Translations under genes and position numbers: made by a program
The notes under the pieces: model-generated
Seen by the model: the letters and a program-made list of their open reading frames with translations, nothing else
What the model was told of the DNA's origin: nothing
Database searches by the model: none
NCBI GenBank assembly: GCA_029225065.1
Contig: JAQXVT010000029.1
Location: 39,405-103,404, forward strand
Source: Lachnospiraceae bacterium
Lineage (GTDB): Bacteria > Bacillota > Clostridia > Lachnospirales > Lachnospiraceae
Length of the DNA stretch: 64,000 nt
Reading direction: 5' to 3'
Part shown: positions 43,519 through 52,295 of the stretch, piece after piece
Layout of the letters: each line of letters starts with the position of its first letter
Position numbering within the stretch: position 1 is the first letter of the stretch

Positions 43519-44559
43519 ATGAAACAGCTGATGACAGACGGCGAGCTCTCTGTCTTTTCCGGACAGCTTGCCATGATTTTGCATTCCGGCATCTCGGCGC
43601 TGGAGGGTATTGAAATTTTAAAAGAAGATGCCGTCTCTAAAGAAGCGGGCAAAATTCTCTGTTCCATCAATGAGTCACTGGAGCTGACCGGCGATCTCGC
43701 CGATTCTCTTCGCACCAGCGGCGTATTTCCGGAATATTTTATAAAAATGACAGAAATCGGTGAGCGCTCCGGCACGCTCGAGGATGTCATGGACGGACTG
43801 AGCAGCTACTACAGCCGTCAGGAAAATCTGGCGCGCAGCATCCGCGACGCGCTGACCTATCCGTTAATCCTGCTTGCCATGCTCTTTGGCGTTCTGCTCG
43901 TGCTCATGACACAGGTTATGCCGGTCTTCCGCGAAGTCTTCGCCCAACTCGGCATTGAGCTGACCGGCGTTTCCAGTACGGTCTTTGCAGTCAGCACCTT
44001 TTTACAGAGCAGTTCGGCGGTACTTCTCGTCCTTGTGGTCGGACTCGCAGCTGTGTGCTTCTTTGCACTGCGCACCGACAAAGGGCGTGCATTCATTCAG
44101 CGGTTCAGCGTCCATATTCCTATGGTCGTAAAAATCCGTGATCTGCTCTCCTGTTCCCGCTTTGCGGACACACTCTCTCTTGCGCTTCACAGTGGTCTTG
44201 ATATGGGAGAGAGTTTTGAACTCGCCGCCGGGCTTGCCGACCAGCCGGATTTTACTGACCGTCTTACACTGGCCAAAACGCAGATGGACGAAGGCATTGA
44301 TATGGCGCAGGCATTGCGCGACTGCGGAATCTTTACCGGCATGAACGCGCGGATGGTATCCATTGGATTCCGGACCGGCTCCGCCGAGGACGCCCTGAAA
44401 AAGATCGCCGTCGACAGTCAGGCAATGGCAGATGACCGCGTGCAGTCGGCGGTTGGCGCACTCGAACCGACTTTGACCGCCGTGCTTTCCATCCTGACCG
44501 GACTTATTCTGATTTCGGTTATGCTGCCTTTACTTGGCGTGATGGCAAATATCGGGTAA
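43519..44559 (+). CDS. Type IV pilus / type II secretion inner-membrane protein (PilC/GspF family)
   Basis: A 346-residue protein with the two T2SSF repeats (10-125 and 205-325: FSGQLAMILHSGISALEGIEIL and FADTLSLALHSGLDMGESFELA). Three membrane helices lie near 120-140, 165-185 and 320-345. GERSGTLEDVMDGLSSYY is highly typical. It is the platform protein on which pilins are assembled. Start at 43519 follows AGAAAGGAATATCAT. It opens the pilin cluster. Confidence 0.93.
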   Translation: MKQLMTDGELSVFSGQLAMILHSGISALEGIEILKEDAVSKEAGKILCSINESLELTGDLADSLRTSGVFPEYFIKMTEIGERSGTLEDVMDGLSSYYSRQENLARSIRDALTYPLILLAMLFGVLLVLMTQVMPVFREVFAQLGIELTGVSSTVFAVSTFLQSSSAVLLVLVVGLAAVCFFALRTDKGRAFIQRFSVHIPMVVKIRDLLSCSRFADTLSLALHSGLDMGESFELAAGLADQPDFTDRLTLAKTQMDEGIDMAQALRDCGIFTGMNARMVSIGFRTGSAEDALKKIAVDSQAMADDRVQSAVGALEPTLTAVLSILTGLILISVMLPLLGVMANIG

Positions 44560-44572
44560 AAGGAGGCTCCAT

Positions 44573-44905
44573 ATGAGGAATCGATTTCAAACAGACAGTA
44601 CCAGACCTCATCTTTTGCGGCGCGTCTTTTCTTCCATCGCCGTAACAGGCTGCGGGATCGCGCTTCTTCTGGCCGGTACAAATTCTGTGCTTGCGACCTC
44701 TTCCAAAAGTCAGGCGGAAAGCCTCAAAAATGCGATCCTGCGCAGCGCCGTCAGCTGCTACGCTTTCGAGGGCGCTTACCCGGAAAGCCTTTCTTACCTG
44801 AAGGAGCATTACGGCGTGACCTGGAATGAAAACAAATATGTGGTTGATTATGAGATCATCGGTGCAAATCTGATGCCGTCGGTGACGGTGATTCCGCTAA
44901 ACTAA
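44573..44905 (+). CDS. Small pilin-like membrane protein
   Basis: A 110-residue protein 13 bp after the GspF-like gene, behind AAAAGGAGGCTCCAT. One membrane helix (residues 20-42) is followed by a short globular part (ILRSAVSCYAFEGAYPESLSYLKEHYGVTW) that recalls the alpha-beta head of pseudopilins. No standard prepilin peptidase site is present. Its place in the cluster suggests a minor pilin. Confidence 0.7.
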   Translation: MRNRFQTDSTRPHLLRRVFSSIAVTGCGIALLLAGTNSVLATSSKSQAESLKNAILRSAVSCYAFEGAYPESLSYLKEHYGVTWNENKYVVDYEIIGANLMPSVTVIPLN

Positions 44906-44950
44906 ATCACCATAAAAATCAGAGCAGTAAATAGATACTTCTCTGATTCG

Positions 44951-44990
44951 AGTTAAAGCGGATGTTCGCAGTTCGCTTCGCTGCTTGCAA
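44951..44990 (-). repeat. Dispersed intergenic repeat, family 1 (copy E)
   Basis: The minus strand reads GCAGCGAAGCGAACTGCGAA followed by CATCCGCTTTAACT. It lies between two cotranscribed pilin-like genes. Confidence 0.65.
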
Positions 44991-45014
44991 ATCTATACTC
45001 AACAGGAGGGCTCC

Positions 45015-45515
45015 ATGACACAGAAAAAATCATTTCACGTATTCGACGCGCTCTTTGCGTTTCTTCTTCTGATCGCGTTTCTTCTGTTCTCTCTTCTGCT
45101 CTCCGGCGTCGGCTCCGTGATCTATCAGAAAGGCACCGACAGCCTAAACGAGAACTACACAACCAGAACCGCGCTCGCCTATCTTCAGGAAAAACTGCGG
45201 CAGCACGATGAAGCAGACGCGTTATCTGAAACCACAGTTGGTGAGCAGCCTGCGCTTGCACTTGCGGAAACAAAAGACGGCGCTGATTACGTCACTTATA
45301 TCTACTATTACGACGGAGCGCTGCGCGAACTTTTCACCGCCGCTTCCTCCACGCCGATACCGGAAACCGGAAGCAAAATCACAGAGCTTTCCTCCTTTAC
45401 CTTTGAGGAACTCTCTTCTCCTGGCAAAGAGGACGGACATCTGCTGCGGCTTTCGGCTGCCGATGACACGGGAGTTGTACAGTCGGTGATTGTGCATACT
45501 TCGTGTGGGAACTGA
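45015..45515 (+). CDS. DUF4860-type pseudopilin-like protein
   Basis: A 166-residue protein starting at ATG 45015 (MTQKKSFHVFDALFAF) behind ACAGGAGGGCTCC. One N-terminal helix (LFAFLLLIAFLLFSLLLSGV) and a small beta-rich domain with YVTYIYYYDGALRELF match the DUF4860 family, a standard member of Clostridial pilus loci. Confidence 0.78.
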   Translation: MTQKKSFHVFDALFAFLLLIAFLLFSLLLSGVGSVIYQKGTDSLNENYTTRTALAYLQEKLRQHDEADALSETTVGEQPALALAETKDGADYVTYIYYYDGALRELFTAASSTPIPETGSKITELSSFTFEELSSPGKEDGHLLRLSAADDTGVVQSVIVHTSCGN

Positions 45516-45659
45516 GACGTTATCTGCAATCCCTTTGATTTAACCGTGTGAGACTACTTGTTTGATTCAATTGAATTTCTTTGTAAAGCGTTTACTTTAC
45601 TTGTTTTATCCGTTCGAAAGGAGGCTGCCCCGCGCCGTCCGCGCCCGGCTTATAATCCT

Positions 45660-46193
45660 ATGAAAAAAAATGCCCGAACAGGTTCGCGCCTGTTTTTCAT
45701 CGAATTTTTAATCGTGATTTTCTTTTTTCTGATTATCAGTACGGTCTGCCTTCGGCTCTTCGTCGCAGCCCGCCTGACAACACAGAAAGCCAGCGCGCTC
45801 TCGCATGCGCAGCAGATATCCTCCTCAATCGCAGAGCTTGTGGAGGGCGGCGTGAACCGCGCAGACGAACTGCCGGAATATTTTCCGGATGATGTGTATG
45901 AGGTCGCACCGGATTCCGCCGCAGAAGGAACTGCAGCCATATCCGACAAATCTGACAGCACTACCGCCAGCGCCGATGCTTCTGCCAGAACCTCCGTTGC
46001 ATTTTACTATGATCGTGAATTTACCCCCTGCTCAAAAGGCAGCGCTTTCTACACCGTCACCGCGTCGCTCACCATATCCGGCAGCCAGAAACAGGTAACG
46101 ATCGTGACAAAAGATATTGACGGCACAGTCATCTATGAACTGCCGGTGACCTTTCATGTACCCGCAGCAAAAAAAGAAACCATTGGATCGTAA
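45660..46193 (+). CDS. Pilin-like single-pass membrane protein
   Basis: About 177 residues from ATG 45660. GSRLFFIEFLIVIFFFLIISTVCLRLFVAA is a prepilin-like hydrophobic helix with Glu near position 5 after the Gly-Ser. A helical linker and a Ser/Thr/Ala-rich head follow. The start is awkward: the only AAAGGAGG lies 36 bases upstream with no in-frame start codon between, so initiation may involve RNA folding or an unusual codon. A terminator overlaps the last codons. Confidence 0.68.
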   Translation: MKKNARTGSRLFFIEFLIVIFFFLIISTVCLRLFVAARLTTQKASALSHAQQISSSIAELVEGGVNRADELPEYFPDDVYEVAPDSAAEGTAAISDKSDSTTASADASARTSVAFYYDREFTPCSKGSAFYTVTASLTISGSQKQVTIVTKDIDGTVIYELPVTFHVPAAKKETIGS

Positions 46194-46229
46194 CCACGCA
46201 GCCGCCTGATTATGCATTCCAATGGTTTC
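46176..46229 (+). terminator. Stem-loop ending the first half of the pilin cluster
   Basis: GAAACCATTGGA (inside the last codons) pairs perfectly with TCCAATGGTTTC across a 30-base loop; TTATATTTC follows. Confidence 0.65.
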
Positions 46230-46378
46230 TTATATTTCTGCATTTTTCACTCCTTCTCCTCCGCCAATAATCAGAAATCCAATCTCCAATTTACAGAAAA
46301 ATACTTTCGTGTTATCATGATTATAATATAAAAACAGGTACTGCGAAACCTTTTTTTGACACTTAAGGGGTGTATTGC

Positions 46379-47968
46379 ATGGGAAGTTATCTGAATCCGG
46401 GCGGAGGATTATTCCGGACATGCCGACGTTCAAAAATCTATGTAGACAAAAGCAATCTGATCGCAAAAACAAATGAAGTGCTGGGCACAGAACAGCGCTT
46501 TGTATGCGTCAGCAGACCGCGGCGCTTCGGAAAATCCATGGCTGCAAATATGCTGGCCGCGTACTATGGACGGGATGAAAATGCTGAAAATCTGTTTGCT
46601 GATCTGAAAATCAGCTCTGATCCTGATTTCCGGACACATTTAAACCAGTACGATGTAATCCGGATCAATATGCAGGAATTTCTGAGCGCTTCCGAAAGTA
46701 TGGATGAGATGCTCTCCATGCTTCAAAAACGACTGCTCCATGAATTAAAAGGTCAGTATCCAGATTACATCAACGGTGATTATCTTGTCTTTGCAATGAA
46801 GGATGTTTTTTCTCATACCAGACATCCTTTTGTCATATTGATCGATGAATGGGACTGCGTTTTCCGGGAATTCAAACAGAACACGGATGTCCAGAAAAAA
46901 TACCTGGATTTTCTGCGCGCATGGCTGAAAGATCAGGAATATGTGGCACTCGCCTATATGACCGGAATTCTTCCCATCAAAAAATATGGTTCTCATTCTG
47001 CACTGAATATGTTCACAGAATATTCCATGACGAACCCAAGAGAAATGGCTGAATTTTTTGGTTTTACTGAAGATGAAGTAAAAATTCTCTGCACACAGTA
47101 CGACAGAAATTTTCAGGAAACCCAGGCATGGTATGACGGATACGAACTCGTCACAATGGAAAACAGTCAGCAGAAAATCTATTCCATGTACAGTCCAAAA
47201 TCCGTAGTGGATGCCATGTTAAGCGGTGTGTTCGACAATTACTGGAATCAGACGGAGACATACGAAGCGTTAAAAGTATATATCCATTTGAATTTCGATG
47301 GGCTGAAGGATGCTGTGATTCGAATGCTTGCCGGAGATAAAGTTCAGATCAATACCGGAACATTCTCCAACGATATGACCACATTTCAGGGAATGGATGA
47401 TGTCCTGACGCTGCTCGTTCACCTGGGATATCTCAGCTATCACTGGCCGGACCGAACTGTGACAATTCCAAATAAGGAAGTCTCTCAGGAGTATCTCAAT
47501 GCAATCAGCACAATGGACTGGAACGAAGTAATTGATTCTGTGGAATCGTCCAGAAAATTATTGGAAGCGCTCTGGAATCAGGATGGAGTTGCCGTAGCAA
47601 AAGGCATTGACAAAGCCCACAGCGAAATTTCTGTTCTCCAGTATAATGATGAAAATTCTCTGAGCTGTACCATCAATCTGGCTTTTTACTTTGCCCGGGA
47701 ATATTATACCGTGATCCGGGAACTGCCCACAGGAAAGGGATTTGCAGATATCTGTTTTATTCCAAGGAAACTGCACGCAGATAAACCTGCGGCAGTCATT
47801 GAACTGAAATGGGATAAAACTGCTTCCGGAGCAATTTCACAGATCAAAGAAAAACAGTATGTAAATGCTCTGAAAGATTACCACGGTAATTTGCTTCTTG
47901 CCGGAATTAACTACGACAAAAAAACAAAACAGCACACCTGTATCATTGAAAAATATTATAAAGAATAA
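46379..47968 (+). CDS. AAA-ATPase-like / PD-(D/E)XK nuclease family protein
   Basis: About 529 residues from ATG 46379 (AAGGGG before it; GTG at 46370 is the alternative). The N-terminal AAA-ATPase_like domain has a P-loop variant SRPRRFGKSMAANML and Walker B FVILIDEWD. The C-terminal PD-(D/E)XK_9 nuclease has GKGFADICF and AAVIELKWDK (the D-ExK core). This family is very abundant and often multicopy in Clostridia and Bacteroidetes. It is suspected to be mobile or defence-related, but its role is unproven. It sits inside the pilin cluster between two pilin-like genes. Confidence 0.88.
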   Translation: MGSYLNPGGGLFRTCRRSKIYVDKSNLIAKTNEVLGTEQRFVCVSRPRRFGKSMAANMLAAYYGRDENAENLFADLKISSDPDFRTHLNQYDVIRINMQEFLSASESMDEMLSMLQKRLLHELKGQYPDYINGDYLVFAMKDVFSHTRHPFVILIDEWDCVFREFKQNTDVQKKYLDFLRAWLKDQEYVALAYMTGILPIKKYGSHSALNMFTEYSMTNPREMAEFFGFTEDEVKILCTQYDRNFQETQAWYDGYELVTMENSQQKIYSMYSPKSVVDAMLSGVFDNYWNQTETYEALKVYIHLNFDGLKDAVIRMLAGDKVQINTGTFSNDMTTFQGMDDVLTLLVHLGYLSYHWPDRTVTIPNKEVSQEYLNAISTMDWNEVIDSVESSRKLLEALWNQDGVAVAKGIDKAHSEISVLQYNDENSLSCTINLAFYFAREYYTVIRELPTGKGFADICFIPRKLHADKPAAVIELKWDKTASGAISQIKEKQYVNALKDYHGNLLLAGINYDKKTKQHTCIIEKYYKE

Positions 47969-48029
47969 GAAACTGTTCATTCGCTGTCACTTTTGACTAC
48001 GTGTACTATTGAACCCAGGAGATGCCATT

Positions 48030-48518
48030 ATGCGAAAAACCTCCGGCCTGTCGCTTCTGCTGCTGATCTTTTTATCCTTATGCCTTGTGACATTTTCCCT
48101 TCTGTCCGTGTCGGAATCCTCGGCAGACAGAAAACTCAGCGAAAAGGCAGCGCAGCATACGACCGATTATTATCATGCCCTGTCCGAGGCAAATGAAACT
48201 CTGGCAAAAATCGACGACGCCCTGTCCGGGTACGTAAAAGAGGCTTCCGCCTCGGATACGCCCGCAAAGGCATATCTGGAATCCTGTGCTTCCATCGCAG
48301 ATGTGGTTCCGGATATTTCATGGAAACGCACTGATCCTGACACCGGAACAATTTCTTTTCAGACTGCGATTACAGACAGGCAAAGCCTGCAGTGCGAGCT
48401 TACCGTTCGCTGGCCGGATGCAGACGACGATACGCTGTACGAAATCACCAGACAGCAGGCAGTCAATACTTCCGACTGGACACCTGATACGAGCCAAAAG
48501 CTCTATGTGCCGGATTAG
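48030..48518 (+). CDS. Pilin-like membrane protein downstream of the AAA gene
   Basis: A 162-residue protein starting at ATG 48030 (MRKTSGLSLLLLIFLSLCLVTFSLLSVSESSADRKL) behind CCAGGAGATGCCATT. One N-terminal helix is followed by a helical linker (LSEKAAQHTTDYYHALSEANETLAKIDDALSGY) and a small beta domain. It looks like the other pilin-type proteins of the cluster and is followed by PilT. Confidence 0.7.
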   Translation: MRKTSGLSLLLLIFLSLCLVTFSLLSVSESSADRKLSEKAAQHTTDYYHALSEANETLAKIDDALSGYVKEASASDTPAKAYLESCASIADVVPDISWKRTDPDTGTISFQTAITDRQSLQCELTVRWPDADDDTLYEITRQQAVNTSDWTPDTSQKLYVPD

Positions 48519-48550
48519 TCCAACTATTACCTTACGTTAAACTTACCGAA

Positions 48551-48583
48551 CTCAGGGCAAAGCTGATACTCACAACCTCGCAG
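48551..48583 (-). repeat. Dispersed intergenic repeat, family 1, variant (copy H)
   Basis: The minus strand reads GAGGTTGTGAGTATCAGCTT then TGCCCTGAG. Confidence 0.5.
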
Positions 48584-48630
48584 GGAACTTGCCTGACTCG
48601 TTAAAACACTCTTGAAAAAAGGAGATCCCC

Positions 48631-49698
48631 ATGGAACAATCCACTGAAAAAGCCGTTGCGGTTCTCACCGCCGCGACCAATGCAAAAGCTTCTGATATTT
48701 TCATCGTCGCCGGACTTCCGCTGACCTACAAGGTAAACGGAACACTTCACAGTGAAGGCAACCGTCTGATGCCGAATACAACCGAAGAGCTGATCCGCGA
48801 GATTTACACGCTTGCGGACGGACGCCCGATCGCCCCGTTTCTTACAAGCGGAGACGATGACTTCTCCTTCGCACTGCCGGGTCTTTCCAGATACCGTGTC
48901 AGCACCTACAAACAGCGTGGTTCCCTTGCCGCTGTCATCCGTATCATTGCATTTGAGCTGCCGGACCCGAATCAGCTCGGCATTCCGCAGTCGGTACTGA
49001 ATCTGACCTCCTTTACAAAAGGTATGATTCTCGTCACCGGTCCTGCCGGAAGCGGAAAATCAACGACCCTCGCCTGCCTTGTGGACCGTATTAACTCCAC
49101 GCGCCAGGATCACATCATTACTCTGGAGGATCCGCTGGAATTTCTGCACCGCCATAAGAAGAGCATTGTAAGTCAGCGTGAAATCTCGACCGATACGAAC
49201 AATTATCTGACTGCACTGCGCGCGGCGCTGCGCCAGAGCCCGGATGTCATCCTGCTCGGCGAGATGCGCGACCATGAGACAATTCAGACCGCCATGACTG
49301 CCGCTGAGACCGGACACCTCGTCCTCTCCAGCCTTCACACAATCGGAGCGGCCAACACGATCAGCCGAATCATCGACGCGTTTGACCCATCCCAGCAGCG
49401 CCAGATTGCGATTCAGCTTTCCATGATTCTGCGCGCCGTCGTCTCCCAACAGCTTGTGCCGACCACGGACGGAAGCATGGTGCCTGCGTTTGAGATCATG
49501 ATTATGACGCCCGCAATCAGCAACCTGATCCGCGACAACAAGACACACCAGATCGAGGGAATGATTTACACCTCAGCAAAAGAAGATATGATCTCCATGG
49601 ACAGCAGCCTGCTGCAGCTCTACAAGTCCCGCCGCATCACGGCGGACACGGCACTTTGCTACTGTACCAATCCGGAGATGCTGAAAAAAAGGCTGTGA
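48631..49698 (+). CDS. pilT: PilT-type type IV pilus ATPase
   Basis: A 355-residue hexameric ATPase. Walker A is GPAGSGKST at 137-145, the Asp box IITLEDPLEF, Walker B VILLGEMRD, and the His box HLVLSSLHT. The N-terminal PAS-like domain (1-100) and C-terminal helices fit PilT, the pilus retraction motor, rather than PilB/GspE. No assembly ATPase gene is present in the window. Start at 48631 follows AAAAAAGGAGATCCCC. Confidence 0.9.
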   Translation: MEQSTEKAVAVLTAATNAKASDIFIVAGLPLTYKVNGTLHSEGNRLMPNTTEELIREIYTLADGRPIAPFLTSGDDDFSFALPGLSRYRVSTYKQRGSLAAVIRIIAFELPDPNQLGIPQSVLNLTSFTKGMILVTGPAGSGKSTTLACLVDRINSTRQDHIITLEDPLEFLHRHKKSIVSQREISTDTNNYLTALRAALRQSPDVILLGEMRDHETIQTAMTAAETGHLVLSSLHTIGAANTISRIIDAFDPSQQRQIAIQLSMILRAVVSQQLVPTTDGSMVPAFEIMIMTPAISNLIRDNKTHQIEGMIYTSAKEDMISMDSSLLQLYKSRRITADTALCYCTNPEMLKKRL

Positions 49699-49728
49699 GG
49701 CCATACGCTACCAAAAGGAGGAACAATC

Positions 49729-50571
49729 GTGAAACAGTACTCAAACATCCCATTTAAACACGCAGCCGGCCACGACCTGTGCGCCGATTTTTATATTCCG
49801 GAAGATGTCGCAAATCCACCGGTGATCCTGTGGATTCACGGAGGCGGCTGGAAGGATCTGAACCGCAAATGGTGCCTTGTGATGCCGCAGCTTACCCGCG
49901 GCTACGCCATCTGCAGTGTCGACTACCGCTACTCAGATGAGGATATTTTCCCGGCGCAGATGCTGGACTTAAAGGATGCACTCCTTTTTGTAAAGGAAAA
50001 CGGCAGTAAATACGGCTATGACGGCAGCAAAGTCATCCTCTCCGGCGACTCGGCGGGCGGCCATCTCTGCTCATTGCTCGGTGTCTCGGCAGGCAACCGC
50101 GACTGGGAACAGCCGGGAAAGGATTATACCGTACAGGCTGTCGTTGACTTCTGCGGTCCGTGCTGTCTCGGTGATCTCTGTGGTGGCGAACAGGAAGACA
50201 ATACCGTTTTAAACCAGCTGCTTGGCACACACAGTGATCGAAAGACCCAAAAGGGGCGCGCCGCACTTGCTTCCCCGACTACTTACATCGACGGAACGGA
50301 ACCGCCGTTTCTGATCCTGCACGGCTCTGTTGATCCGACCGTCAGCCCGGATCAGTCCCGCGCACTGCGCAACGCACTGGAAAAGGCAGGCGTGCCGGTC
50401 CATATGTATCTCGTGCCGGGCGGCGTCCACGGCCTTAGCGGCAGTTTAATCGACCAGATCATTCAGGAATTCCTTGATTATTATGTCAAAGGGAACAAGA
50501 CCGTGATTACCCCGCAGCTGACACCGGAGCATGACCGCACGGTTCCGTTAAAGACGCCATGCAGCAGATAA
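49729..50571 (+). CDS. Alpha/beta-hydrolase, probable carbohydrate esterase
   Basis: A 280-residue protein of the BD-FAE/acetyl-esterase type. Oxyanion loop HGGGW is near 43, the nucleophile elbow is GDSAGG with Ser near 107, and the acid and His lie in GSVDPTVSP and GVHGL. The start is GTG 49729 behind AAAAGGAGGAACAATC. No signal peptide, so it acts inside the cell, perhaps deacetylating imported oligosaccharides. Its 3' end overlaps the sensor kinase gene by 13 bases, tying it to the sugar-sensing system. Confidence 0.85.
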   Translation: MKQYSNIPFKHAAGHDLCADFYIPEDVANPPVILWIHGGGWKDLNRKWCLVMPQLTRGYAICSVDYRYSDEDIFPAQMLDLKDALLFVKENGSKYGYDGSKVILSGDSAGGHLCSLLGVSAGNRDWEQPGKDYTVQAVVDFCGPCCLGDLCGGEQEDNTVLNQLLGTHSDRKTQKGRAALASPTTYIDGTEPPFLILHGSVDPTVSPDQSRALRNALEKAGVPVHMYLVPGGVHGLSGSLIDQIIQEFLDYYVKGNKTVITPQLTPEHDRTVPLKTPCSR

Positions 50572-52295
50572 AGAAAAAAGAACGGCCCTTCGTCGGCATC
50601 CGCGGCAAGCTGAGCATCTGCTTCATCCTTCTGCTTCTGATCGTCATGGCATTCATCGATGTTGCCGTTTACCGGATCTATCAAAGTGACATCGAGCAGA
50701 AGGAAATCGCATCCATGACGGACTCCGGTGTGATTCTTTCAGACAATATCCACAACCTTCTTGGCAGTCTCGAAGAAAATTTCATGAATGAAATCCAGCG
50801 CAGCGATCTGTTCGGCTATCTGACCGATAACTGGGAGCTGTCCGCAGCAAACATGGAACGGAAAATGCGCACGCTCGGTACTCTGATGCATTTTCGCGGA
50901 CTGGAATGCACAAATATTTTTGTACTTGATCGTGATGACAGCACCTTTTTCTGCGATTACCAGAAAAACGGCGTGACTTTTTCCGATTTTCAGCAAAAGG
51001 AAATCTTTCAGCGGATTCTGGAATCACAGGAGAAGCTGTTTTCGGCAAGGGGCTGCACGATCTGGCGCAGCTGTACCGACGCACCGAACGAGCTTTACAT
51101 GATCAAATCGTACATCGATCCGGTCACACTGGATTATTACGGGATCGTCTGTCTGACGATCGACGACAGCAATTTTCAAAAGCTGCTCGGTCAGTACAAT
51201 TTTGATATCGCACTGTATGATGAGCAGCAGAATTTCCTCTTCTTCAGCTCCAAAGCTGCCACACGCACCGAGCTGGAAGACCCGAAAAATTATCTGTCTG
51301 TCTCGACCTCCATCCGCCGGAAGCGCGGCGACTGGTACATGGTCAGCTATATTTCCCGCGCCGTCGCCTTCCGCGACCTCGACGCGCTGATCCGGATGCT
51401 CATTCTGACCGAAGTTCTGCTCGGCATTGTGGTTGTCCTTATCGTTCACCGGATCACCAAAGGCTTCCTTTGGAATATCACCGCACTGACCGAGAATTTC
51501 AGACGGATTCACAATCAGGAGGCGACCAGAAAAATCGAGCCGCACTCTCACGACGAGACGACATACCTCTGCGAACAGTTTGATGCGATGTATCACCAGC
51601 TGCAGGAAAATGCGCAGCAGATGATTCTGACGAACACGCTGCTCGACAAGGCAGAATACAGCGCGCTGCTTGCCCAGATGAACCCGCATTTTCTTTATAA
51701 TTCTCTGGAATCCATCAGCGCAATGGCAAGGCTGCGCGGCCAGGACGAGATCGTAAACGCCATCCGGCTCTTAAGCCATCTGCTGCGCGCCTCCTTAAGC
51801 AGCGGCGTACAGGAAATCGCCCTTTCCGGAGAACTGGAATATGTATCCTGTTACCTTGAAATGCAGCGCATCATCACGGGCGACCGTCTCACCTGGGACA
51901 TCGACGTCGATGATTCTCTGCTTTCTCTTCCGGTACCGCGGCTCATCCTGCAGCCGATCGTGGAAAACGCGATCTTACACGGTCTCGATGAGATGCTGCA
52001 GGATGCCATCGTCATTATTACGGCCGACATCCGCGATGATAAACTCACGCTGACGGTCAACGACAACGGCAAAGGCGCCGATCAGGCTATGCTGGACGCC
52101 CTTTTATCCTCGGAAGAAGAAATTGAAAACCCGAAAGAACACCGTGCTCACATCGGTATCCAGAGCGTGCTCAAGCGAATCCATATCCTTTACGGAGCAG
52201 ACTACGGCATGACAATGGAAAGTGAGCCTGGAAATGGTATGACTGTGAGGATTTATTTACCTTATGACAAAAATAAAAATACTGATCGCGGATGA
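50559..52295 (+). CDS. YesM-type sensor histidine kinase
   Basis: A 578-residue membrane kinase. Two helices (about 18-38 and 278-298) flank a large extracellular sensor domain. An HAMP-like segment follows, then the His_kinase domain with the phospho-acceptor in ALLAQMNPHFLYNSLESIS, and an HATPase with LQPIVENAILHG and VNDNGKGAD. YesM/YesN systems control glycan utilisation operons in Firmicutes. The start at 50559 overlaps the esterase gene. The 3' end overlaps the regulator gene by 32 bases. Confidence 0.93.
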   Translation: MQQIKKKERPFVGIRGKLSICFILLLLIVMAFIDVAVYRIYQSDIEQKEIASMTDSGVILSDNIHNLLGSLEENFMNEIQRSDLFGYLTDNWELSAANMERKMRTLGTLMHFRGLECTNIFVLDRDDSTFFCDYQKNGVTFSDFQQKEIFQRILESQEKLFSARGCTIWRSCTDAPNELYMIKSYIDPVTLDYYGIVCLTIDDSNFQKLLGQYNFDIALYDEQQNFLFFSSKAATRTELEDPKNYLSVSTSIRRKRGDWYMVSYISRAVAFRDLDALIRMLILTEVLLGIVVVLIVHRITKGFLWNITALTENFRRIHNQEATRKIEPHSHDETTYLCEQFDAMYHQLQENAQQMILTNTLLDKAEYSALLAQMNPHFLYNSLESISAMARLRGQDEIVNAIRLLSHLLRASLSSGVQEIALSGELEYVSCYLEMQRIITGDRLTWDIDVDDSLLSLPVPRLILQPIVENAILHGLDEMLQDAIVIITADIRDDKLTLTVNDNGKGADQAMLDALLSSEEEIENPKEHRAHIGIQSVLKRIHILYGADYGMTMESEPGNGMTVRIYLPYDKNKNTDRG

